Shown here: positions 11,499 through 20,333 of the stretch, in pieces
Numbering within the stretch: the first letter of the stretch is position 1
Layout of the letters: the number at the start of each line of letters is the position of its first letter
DNA from: Cavia porcellus
Taxonomy: Eukaryota > Chordata > Mammalia > Rodentia > Caviidae
Assembly: GCF_034190915.1 (NCBI RefSeq)
Contig: NW_026947507.1
Location: forward strand, 19,533,501-19,597,500
Direction of reading: 5' to 3'
DNA: 64,000 nt
Translations under genes and position numbers: made by a program
The notes under the pieces: model-generated
What the model saw: only the letters and a program-made list of their open reading frames with translations
What the model was told of the DNA's origin: nothing
Databases searched by the model: none

Positions 11499-12560
11499 TA
11501 TTTGTACTTAAATGTACACTTAGTATTTTATATTAATGCTATATCTTTATTTCCTTCTACAAAGTTGTGCTTGATGTCCATGATGCAAAAATCACAAGCA
11601 TATTAGTCCATTTTATATATAATAATTACTAGTCCATAAACTGCTGTATTTACATATTTAATACTATCATTATAACTGTTGTTATAATGATTACTTCCTT
11701 CTCTTCTTACTGTTGTATAGCAGTGACATTTATAAATGGATCCTTCTGAGCAGCTAAATGCAACTGTCATGAGTACTTACTGGCCTGTAGAAAGCAGAAT
11801 GTAGAGAACTGATTTAGAAGTAATGTTACTCTTTATGGAAGAAATGACAGCTGAAAATAACAAGCTATGCATTCCAATAACTTATTATTACTATAGAGCA
11901 TACAGTGAAACACTATTGTGTTAATCATTTTCAAACTGTATTGCATTTATCTATTTTATTTTACTGAGATTTTATTTTTTAAAAAATTGAATTTAATTTG
12001 TATGCTTTTCAAAAAGCAAAGTAATACAAAGTTCTGTGCTAGTTTGAGAAGCATTATCACATATTTCAAAATTTTTAGACTTAAGTAAGAATCTATTGAA
12101 AAATAAATATTCTTTTCTATTTGGGTTGAAATGTGAAATAATTATAATAATTATCTGTAAAATCAATAGTCTCAGAATTGACTCAGCATAAAGTTTCTCT
12201 TATTTAATGCTATGTTTTTAAGCTATTATTTTCCAACAGCCCATTTGCATCCTAGAGAAGATTTGCAAATGGACTCTATAATATAGTTCTGTGTTTCAGA
12301 AATGGATTATTTCATGGAGAAATTAAGTAATTAAGGTTACTACACAAACTATGTATATATTTTTGTCTCCAGATCACTGAAAATTAAAAAAGTTTGAGTT
12401 TAGAAGCAGCTTCTGGTATTCACAAAAATGCTTTGTTATTTTTTTGGAATACTAAATTGTGAGGCCTCATTTTCATGAAAATATTTAAGCCAAAAATATG
12501 ACAGAATTTTTTATTCCTCAGTTTTAAATATATTATAGATCTAACATTTATTCATTGATG
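11499..12560. other. Unassigned AT-rich sequence
   Basis: No recognisable repeat or gene. About 1 kb of anonymous sequence. Confidence 0.4.
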
Positions 12561-12564
12561 TATT

Positions 12565-12715
12565 CACATGTTTTACAACTATTCATTGAACTATTATCAC
12601 CTGTGTAAATAAATGATACATAATATACCACATAAAATCAACACAGAAAAAAATTCAGTTCTTATCCTAAAGGAACACACTCTTCAGGGAGTCTGGATGT
12701 CAAACAGCAGAGCTC
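12565..12715 (-). mobile_element. L2-like remnant (3' end)
   Basis: 'ttattcattgatgtattcacatg...cagttcttatcctaaaggaacacactcttcaggg' has the order of an inverted L2 3' end ('...agttcctgccctcaaggagcttaca...'). It appears to continue at 12965 beyond an inserted MIR. Confidence 0.35.
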
Positions 12716-12724
12716 CACATAAAT

Positions 12725-12935
12725 GAGAATAGGGACTCTAGAGTCAAAGAACATGCCTGGTTTCAAATTCTTTTGATTTATCAACTACTACTGGTATCTG
12801 TGTTAATTTAGGGGAAATGTCCCTTATGGATGAAATGTAAATTACAGAATAGCCTATTGTTTGGATTAAATTAGGTAATTATGATATATTTCTGAATATT
12901 ATCACATGTGAATTTGAGGCATACTAATTGTTATA
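12725..12935 (+). mobile_element. MIR SINE, plus strand
   Basis: 'gggactctagagtcaaagaacatgcctggtttcaaattc', 'atctgtgttaatttaggg...atgtcccttatggatgaaatgtaaat' and 'ggattaaattaggtaatta' align in order with the MIR consensus: 'gactctggagccagactgcctgggttcaaatcc...tgtgtgaccttgggcaa...ctgtaaaatg...ggattaaatgag'. Confidence 0.6.
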
Positions 12936-12964
12936 TAGTATAACACTTATTGAAAATTGTTACA

Positions 12965-13380
12965 AAAGAAGGGTGAATAAGTGATAATTTATTTACCTTG
13001 CAGCTGGAGAATGCACAAAGAAGGGGGAGACATAAATCAACAACTGGGTCAAAGCTTGAAACGCCTGGAGAACTGAGCTAATCTATAAAGAGAAGGTAAA
13101 AGAAATGGCATTGTGCAAAGATAAAGAAGAGAAAGTATGTCATGATGTCTAATGACCTGAAAATGTTACGTACGACTACTTCAGAGAAAGCTTTTCAGTA
13201 ATCGAGTGAGTAATTAGGCTGGAGAAGTGACCGGTAAGCAGTTTGCATGTCATTTGAAATGATTTACAATTTATTCTGAAAGTGAGAACTAGTCAGTTAA
13301 TATCAAAAAGTAATCAGATGTGTAATTTTTGCTTCCTACTACAAGCAGAACCTAGTTCTTAGTAGGCAAGAGGAGCTGAA
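12965..13380 (-). mobile_element. L2-like remnant
   Basis: 'gtcatttgaaatgatttacaatttattctgaaagtgagaactagtcagttaatatcaaaaagtaatcagatg' runs parallel to the inverted L2 phrase '...ttgtaaggactttggcttttactctgagtgagatggggagccattggagggttttgagcagaggagtgacatg'. Diverged, so limits are approximate. Confidence 0.35.
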
Positions 13381-13519
13381 ATAAGTTAGAATAAAAGTAA
13401 TACTTCACCATAATTCAATATGCTCACACATCAGAGTCTTTAGGGCAACATACTCACAATTAAGGAAACACTTTTCTCTTTAGAAAATAATAAGAGAGCT
13501 TGTGGTATACCTTACAATA

Positions 13520-13745
13520 TATTTATTCACTTATACTGAGGATTTGCTATGTGATAAGTGCTAGTCTCTCTAAAGAAGGTTAGAATGAAGAAATTGATGC
13601 ACATTTCATGTTGCTCCTGCTGTAATAGAAGTTTATGAAAAGAATTAGGAGTATAAGTGAAAGAATGACCAAAGTCTCCCAGGAAAGATCCAGGTCAGGA
13701 GGACCAGGATGACTATTGTGGTCATTCAGGTTGGATTACTATGGA
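13520..13745 (-). mobile_element. Second L2-like remnant (weak)
   Basis: Begins 'tatttattcacttatactgaggatttgctatgtgataagtgcta', an inverted L2 3'-end pattern. The remainder is too diverged to call firmly. Confidence 0.3.
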
Positions 13746-13749
13746 TACT

Positions 13750-14774
13750 ATGGATTATTATGCTTCAAGAGAGAACACTGGCAGAGTCTGTGTAAATATA
13801 AGACACATACCTGACATAGTCACAGGTCAGTCTGGTGACTCACTACATTGACTCTGAGGACAGAAGGAAGACTTCAGGAATAATCACAGGACCTTGGTGT
13901 ATGCAACTGGAAATTAATACTCAAAAACCAAAAAAGTCAAAATACTTTAAAATACCTTACATTTACAAGTTAGTTGGTATCCTATCCTCAACTGGCCCTA
14001 CTTTTTATCATTATAATTAATTTAAATCCACTTGGGATTCTCTTGGGATCTACTTGTATGTATAAGCAGTTTGTACCAGAATACCCTCATTATCCTTGGT
14101 TTGAGGTATTTACAGATTATCTATTGTCTTAAGACCACAATTCCAACATGTATTAACACCAGGTTATATGATTTAGTCACACACATTTCTTTGTGATCTA
14201 TAAATTATTTCCTTACTAAAAAAGTCAATTAAGTATGAGATTTAGCTATGTAAACGGTATTACATGCATGAAAACTGCTACAAAGGACTAAAAGTGCTTT
14301 GGGAATTGAACGATTGAGATCTGAAATTGCTTTATCTCACAAATTTGGGAGGTATCTGAAGTGGACATTATCCGCTGAAGATTTTTTTCTGCTATCAGAG
14401 TTACCTTAGGTGCTACTGAATCGTCGCTTTACATGTGGATTTCTTTTTTCATGTGGAGAGCTTATCCCTCCCAAAGATGAATGGGCAATGATGTCCCCTC
14501 CCAACTGGAAGTAGATTAGCTCAGTGTGAACAGCTGTTGGGACAATTGTGGGTGACAATTTTGCTCTATAGAAAATAACCTTGATGAACATACATAGTCA
14601 CATTGCCTTCAGGATGAATGTCCATCTGTTGGACTGGATGAGTGCCTGGTCACTTACTGGTCAGTCTTTAGCACTGCTTCAGTCAACAACTTCCAGTTTG
14701 TGTCCTGTGATGGCACTGCCCTCTGGACGTTGGTTCTTTTACCAAGATAAACTGGAAATGACTTTGTGAGAGTT
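13750..14774. other. Unassigned sequence, partly less AT-rich
   Basis: 14350-14770 contains longer GC-richer phrases and may be an old LTR or DNA transposon, but I do not recognise the family. Open frames of about 60 codons on both strands are unsupported. Confidence 0.35.
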
Positions 14775-14829
14775 AAAGACCTCATCTCACAAGCACATCC
14801 AAAAAATCTAAATGTTGTGAAAGTTATAT
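14775..14829 (+). repeat. 55-bp duplicated segment, copy 1
   Basis: Begins aaagacctcatctcacaag and ends aaagttatat. It is nearly identical to 15202-15256; the only difference is the local change aatgttgtg versus aattgtgtg. It is not similar to any recognised repeat. Confidence 0.95.
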
Positions 14830-15182
14830 ATTGAAGGTTACAGCATATTAAATCTGCTATTGATTTTTTTCTGGTTATTTTTTCTCTACAGATGAGACAA
14901 AGTCAGCATAGCATGCCATGATCATATATGAATCACTGCATTTTGATATTTGTTTGCTTTTCATAAAGAATATTTTCATCTCTTTTGCATAAGGAAAATC
15001 AAATAAAATACAGCACAGAAGTATGAAAGCATTATTTTCTGATTTTAATTTCTTTTATTTTTATTTTTGACTCCTTGTTCCATTATTTTTTCCTTTTTCC
15101 TTTTCAGTCTACTTGACTGTGACATTTTCATATTACACCAGTTTAACTTTTTCCATTCACTGGAATACTGGGCTTAGCTATC

Positions 15183-15205
15183 CTTTCTAGTCCTTGACTA
15201 GAAAG
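15183..15205. repeat. Perfect 10-bp inverted repeat with 3-nt loop
   Basis: ctttctagtc (15183-15192), loop ctt, gactagaaag (15196-15205). It abuts the duplicated segment. Confidence 0.95.
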
Positions 15206-15256
15206 ACCTCATCTCACAAGCACATCCAAAAAATCTAAATTGTGTGAAAGTTATAT
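15202..15256 (+). repeat. 55-bp duplicated segment, copy 2
   Basis: Direct repeat of 14775-14829, 427 bp downstream. It starts inside the right arm of a perfect hairpin (15183-15205). Confidence 0.95.
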
Positions 15257-16164
15257 TTCCTCTTATTTGAAATCTCTTTAAACAATGTATTTCTCTAATT
15301 ATTTCTTTATTTTTAAATTTTAGCCATCCTTTTTTCCCTGTCAAGGATCCCTGTTCACATTCTAGAAATCTGAATGCTTCATATTCTTTGTCCTTTCCAC
15401 AATGATCTTTTTGTAGTTGCTCACTTTCCATTAACTCTTGGAGGAACCATGGTATATGATCTTCTGTTCTTTTTTGTAGTCTTCTGACAAAGAGATTTCC
15501 ATTTCAGATGGCAAGGAGAATAGGGCTCATAGGAAAAACAACTTTAAGGAGGTAAAATGTTTTACAGGACATAGAGACTTATAAACCTAATAAAATATAG
15601 ATAATAAAACTCTATGGCTGAGAGTCTAACATACATAATTCACTGTCATTGAAAACTAAACAATATTAAGCATCTCAGATCAGAGAAGCCCAGGTTAGAA
15701 GTTTTGTACTGTGCATAATGCATTGTGAATATAGAATGGACTCCATATTGTCTAGCCCTTCTGTTTGGCTTGGGTCCTCTTTCTCTTGCTACCTATAACC
15801 AGAATAACAAAATAAAGATAGGGGAATTTATAAATTAAAATATGGTATAAAATAAATTAACTCCCCACCTCGCCTAAGCAGCAAGTATTAATCATCCTGG
15901 ATCCATGGAAATTCACATAGAATATGTGGTTATACTTTTGTGTTGTTTTTTCTAAACAAATATGTAAGTAGTAAATACTTAATATGCAAAATTCATTGTT
16001 TTAATCAATAGTAAGGATGCACTTCTAACAAGTAATATTTTAGCTGCTAGAAAAGATTGAACAAAATATTATTATCTATATGTCAGAACAATCAGATTAA
16101 AGTTTAATCCCTGCTTTTTAATAGATATCACAATCCCTAAATATTCTAACTATTTTTATAGTCA
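15257..16164. other. Unassigned AT-rich sequence
   Basis: No gene or repeat recognised up to the ID SINE at 16183. Confidence 0.4.
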
Positions 16165-16295
16165 TTAACAATAAAACTACTAGGGGCTGGGGATTTTTAG
16201 CTCAGCAGCATAAGCACCTGCCTTGCAAGCAGGCCGACGTGAGTTCAATCCCTGGTACTGATAAAAAAAAAATACCTTTAACAATAAAATTACTA
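16165..16295 (+). mobile_element. ID-type SINE, plus strand, 18-bp TSD
   Basis: Body 16183-16262: GGGGCTGGGG, atttttAGCTCAGCAGC, CCTGCCTTGCAAGCAGG, GAGTTCAATCCC, tggtactgataaa, with the A-tail to 16272. The TSD ttaacaataaaa(c/t)tacta is at 16165-16182 and 16278-16295, with one mismatch in 18. The A box carries a two-base insertion (attTTTagc). Confidence 0.93.
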
Positions 16296-16339
16296 AGAAT
16301 AGTTAATATAAACACAATATTTTTGAGAGCTGAGTATTG

Positions 16340-16530
16340 GTGGGACTCTATATTAAGTAATTTACATAATAATCTCAATGTAGCACAGTGAGGTAGGTTG
16401 CTATTTTAAAAACTATTTTGAAGTAAACTGTAGATCATGATATGGCTTAGCTATAATTAGCAATTTACAGTTTGGTTTGAGAAATCAGTCATGACATTGC
16501 AACCACATAAATTCTATACTCTTGCTTTGG
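16340..16530 (-). mobile_element. MIR SINE, minus strand
   Basis: 'taagtaatttacataataatctcaatgtagcacagtgaggtaggttgctatttt...tagctataattagc...gtttggtttgagaaat' follows the inverted MIR order: 'actttacat..attatctca..tcctcaca..aggtaggtactatt...cacagctagtaagt...gggattcgaa'. Confidence 0.5.
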
Positions 16531-16634
16531 TAATACAAAGAAATATTTGAGAGTCAAATTTTGGTCACTATAGGCATAGAAAAATAATGGTCCTTCTAAG
16601 TGTGAAATTAAAGTTCAATCTATTTTTGTTGATT

Positions 16635-16662
16635 TATTTTTGGTACTAGGGATAGAACTGAT
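16635..16662 (-). mobile_element. ID-type SINE 3' fragment
   Basis: 'tttttggtactagggatagaactgatt' matches the inverted 3' part of the ID body (ggtaccggggatcgaactc). Only a fragment. Confidence 0.45.
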
Positions 16663-16683
16663 TAAAGTTCAATTTAAATCATT

Positions 16684-16795
16684 ATCATTTTAGGGGGAAG
16701 GAGTGAGCAAAGGGATAGAGCACTTGCCTGCTATGCTCATGGCCCTGAGTTCAATACCTAGTACAGAAAAAAAAAAAAAAAATTAGCATTTTAAT
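16684..16795 (+). mobile_element. Degenerate ID-type SINE, plus strand
   Basis: 'gagtgagcaaagggatagagcacttgcctgctatgctcatggccctgagttcaatacctagtacag' followed by a 17-A tail (16767-16783). B-box GAGTTCAATACC is recognisable; the head is degraded. Approximate TSD attatcatttta/attagcatttta. Confidence 0.7.
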
Positions 16796-16966
16796 GTTGA
16801 ATGGTCATAACATTACACTTTGAAAAATGTTATTGACCTTACTTTTTAACTTTAGAATTACTGCAAAAGTCATTATTTCCATTGCAAATGCTCTTTAAAA
16901 AAGAAAAGATAGATTATTTCTCCTGTGAGTGTTCCCTGATTATGTGCATTGCCCAAAGGCAAAGCC

Positions 16967-17102
16967 AAAAGCATTTTATTTTAATTTAGCTGTTTTTTAT
17001 TTTTAATTTTTGGCAGTACTGGAGTCGGACCGCAGGGCTCTGAGCATGCAAGGAAATTACACTGTCACTGAGATACACCCCCAGTTTGTCAGAAGCATTT
17101 TA
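16967..17102 (-). mobile_element. Degenerate tRNA-derived SINE, minus strand, with TSD
   Basis: Body about 17009-17085: 'ttggcagtactggagtcggaccgcagggctctgagcatgcaagg...ctgtcactgagatacacccccag'. Flanking duplication aaaagcatttta (16967-16978) and agaagcatttta (17091-17102), 11 of 12 identical. Confidence 0.75.
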
Positions 17103-18146
17103 AAAATATTTTAGGAGAAGAATTTCTCCAAGGAGCTTCAACAGAGAGCTGAGTTCCTTCTACATCACCAAGAGCTAGAATTCTATCCAAAACCTAGGAG
17201 AGGGAAGCCAAATCCTGTGATAAATCTTGTAAATGACATTTTGTGGCGTTTTCTGAATATTGTATCTTTCTTCTGGAATTTACTTCCTGTCCAAGTATTC
17301 TCCATTTGTTTAACCTCCCGCCACTTTTAGCCTAATGTATTACAGCTTGTCTTGCTTCAAAGCAGTCCATAGCTCTTTTTTTAGTAAAGCTAAAGTTTAG
17401 TTAAAATTCCCCAAATCTCTACGATAGGATTCTAAACATGTAAGACACTCAGATTTAATGTTAAATATTAATATTTTGCTAGGTTTTAGTTTATTTTATT
17501 GACCATAAAGAGCATATCAACCGGAGCAAAGCAAAAAAATAAGCATCATTACACTTTTTACCCTTTTAAAAACAGGAAAATGTAGTATTCAGTCTCTTCA
17601 TTAGCATCATTTATCTTACCTTAAAATTTATTATAATTTGTACAAGTGGTTTTTATTTATATTTATTAAATCTTTATGTCTAGAATGCTTGGTAATATAC
17701 TCCAATTCACTTGGTCATAATTGCACATACAGAGTACAATTTAATGCAATGAAAAAAAGGCAAATATTGTGAAGTGAATGTTGTTTGAATCACAGAATTT
17801 GATGAGAGGAATATTGTGCAAATATGAGATAGTACACTTTGATCTATAAGGCTTACCCCACATATAACAAATAGTTGATTCTTTGTTCATAATGAAGTCA
17901 TATTACTCTAAAAACAACCATCTTGTTGAGCATAGTAAATTATCAATACATAGTTAATAAACTATATAGATTTACATAAACTTCAATACATTTTCAACCT
18001 AGAGTCAAAGAAATTAAGTGTAAATATTTTTGTATGTTAAGACACATTATTAAAATCCACTGAACAACCCTTTACATAAATTATATTATTAATGCAAACA
18101 TCCTTATGCTTCTATTATAATGAAATCAAAAACATTTGTTATATAT
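17103..18146. other. Unassigned AT-rich sequence
   Basis: Nothing recognised. It becomes increasingly AT-rich toward 18 kb. Confidence 0.4.
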
Positions 18147-18416
18147 AACAATTTCATTTTGTTAAATAAAATATGTTTCCTTTCATCTTATTTTACAAAT
18201 CACTTTTAATAGCTGTATATATATATATACAATATACGTGTTACAACACACATCTTAACAATTTCATTTTGTTAAATATATATATATTTATTATAAATAT
18301 ATATATTTATATATTTTTAAATATATATATTATATAACAGTTTCCTTTCATATTATTTTGCAAATCACTTTTAATATCTGTATTATATACAATATACATG
18401 TTATAACACACATCTG
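18147..18416. repeat. Tandem duplication of a ~110-bp AT-rich unit
   Basis: Unit 1 is 18147-18256 and unit 2 is 18257-18416. Both start aacaatttcattttgttaaat and share tttcctttcat, cttattttacaaatcac-type, taat(a)ctgtat, atacaatatac and cacacatct. Unit 2 carries about 50 bp of extra (TA)n-rich sequence near its start. A duplication followed by microsatellite expansion explains the pattern. Confidence 0.85.
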
Positions 18417-18507
18417 AATATATAATACTTGTAATAAATGAGATTATATTATATTAATAATAATATAATATTATATTATCAGTTGTGTATATTATTATAT
18501 TATCAGT
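18417..18507. repeat. Low-complexity AT palindromic tract
   Basis: Runs of attatatta / taataataat, with tattatcagttgtgt appearing twice at 18474-18511. It forms the junction into the partial L1 3'UTR copy. Confidence 0.8.
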
Positions 18508-18888
18508 TGTGTTCAATGATCCAACCAAAACCATTAATATGGTCAGCTATTTAACACCCCTAAACACACTTGCATTTGTATCCTTTAGAGCTCTTTTTCA
18601 CAACAAAATTTACACATTTTGGGTTTTATTACTCCTTAGTTCTTATTACTTATTACTTATTACTAATTTTTTAAATTTTTCCCCTTAATTAAAAAAACAT
18701 AAGAAATAACTAAATAATTTTTTTTAATGAATAAGGGAGAGATGGAGATAAAATAGGGCACAACAGTATAACAATACAGGTCAAAGCATGACTGTTTCAG
18801 CAACCTAGTGCTTCACCACCAAATAACCCAACTTAATAGTAGTTACCATAGTGTCTGTCCTTTTCCTTGAAGTATTTGAATAAAATAT
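18508..18888 (-). mobile_element. Partial copy of an L1 3'UTR, internally deleted
   Basis: 18508-18655 matches 19387-19534 with about one difference in 148 bases. 18663-18888 matches 19967-20186 with a few differences and a short T-run length change. The 430 bp that separate these two blocks in the full-length L1 (19535-19966) are missing, and so are its last 215 bp with the poly-A end. It therefore does not look like a standard 5'-truncated insertion, which would keep the 3' end. It may be a local DNA-level copy, or a member of a subfamily with a shorter 3'UTR whose tail has decayed. Confidence 0.85.
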
Positions 18889-19160
18889 GTGAATTCACTG
18901 GTCTTCAGTAATTTATATTTATAAATAATACAATATAATAGTACAAATTTATATTTATAAAATCTATTTTCATGTGTTTATACTTGTAACATATTATAAA
19001 ATTTGATATATGATCTAGAAATCTAATGATTTAAGCTATTTAGTTTTAAATATCTAATAAGGTAACACTTTTTAACACTGCTTTTTCATGTCATAACTCT
19101 TGTCCAGACTTAAAATGTCTATATAGTGTTTTCTGTGCATTAGATAAATCAAAGTTAGTT

Positions 19161-19171
19161 GATATGCTTTC
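19161..19171. repeat. Left target-site duplication of the full-length L1
   Basis: gatatgctttc, directly before the T-run at 19172. It pairs with gacatgctttc at 25709-25719 (10 of 11 identical). Confidence 0.75.
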
Positions 19172-20333
19172 TTTTTTTTTTTTTAATTTTATTTAAAAGG
19201 AAAAAGAGAAAAACAAAACAAAACAGAGCGGTGTAAGGGTACAAGTAATATAGAACTACAAAAAAAAAAAAAAAAACAGTAAGAAATCACCAGTTAATAG
19301 ATTACATATTATCATCTTAGAGATAGTTGCTCAAGTCACAGTATCAAAGCATACAAAGTGGACATTCAAACAGTGAGACTGAAAACAGTTGTGTTCAATG
19401 ATCTAACCAAAACCATTAATATGGTCAGCTATTTAACACCCCTAAACACACTTGCATTTGTATCCTTTAGAGCTCTTTTTCACAACAAAATTTACACATT
19501 TTGGGTTTTATTACTCCTTAGTTCTTATTACTTTTTTTTGGGGGGGGGAATAAAGTCAAATATGGCAAAACAAAGCTGTCAGTCAAAACCAAGGATAGAC
19601 ATAGCACATGATGTAAAACAGAGTACAAGGTTATCAACAATGGTTACCAACAATGACTCTTGTTTCCTTAAAAAGAATTTTCTATTTCATTAGATATTAT
19701 AAAGTTGAACAAACAATAGAGAACAAGACCAATAAAACTTAAGCATTGTAAACATTACAGGACTTCCAAAGGAGACAATAGTCAAACCAGAATGGGCATT
19801 TTAGTGAAACTTATTGCCTTCAAAGTAGTTGCCTATACCCTCAAATTTGATACCATCGTACAGAATGGAACAGAGTCTAATCAGTCAAAACAAGATAGTG
19901 GGAGTATTACAGGACTTCAAAACAAGTTAATAGGAAATCAAAAAAAGTTACTATTATACATCCTGCTAATTTTTTAAATTTTTCCCCTTAATTAAAAAAA
20001 CATAAGAAATAACTAAATAATTTTTTAATGAATAAGGGAGAGATGGAGATAAAACAGGGCACAACAATATAACAATACAGGTCAAAGCATGACTGTTTCA
20101 GCAACCTAGTGCTTCACCACCAAATAACCCGACTTAATAGTAGTTACCATAGTGTCTGTCCTTTTCCTTGAAATATTTGAATAAAACTTCATATACTATA
20201 ACTTTAAATATTTCCATATCAAGAAGCCCAGAATAAAGCCTTTCCAATTAATAAGTGAAAATTTTATAAGACTTCAAGGCCACATAATGGGGAATCATGA
20301 TTACCACATATTTTTATATATTTGAATCATTAC
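19172..20333 (-). other. L1 3'UTR and poly-A
   Basis: About 1.15 kb after the ORF2 stop. It contains an A-run (19261-19278, on the plus strand), a T8G9 tract at 19533-19549 and a terminal T-run on the plus strand (poly-A of the element). 19535-19966 is absent from the partial copy at 18508-18888. The terminal about 110 bp is shared with the small insertion at 2361-2470. Confidence 0.85.

Noticed and set aside
16183..16262. Possible tRNA gene (A and B boxes)
   Set aside because: The sequence is the tRNA-like head of an ID SINE, with A-tail and TSD; it does not fold into a full functional tRNA in the expected context.
18417..18507. AT palindromes as an origin or cruciform element
   Set aside because: Low-complexity TA/TAATA repeats produce palindromes by chance; no additional evidence.
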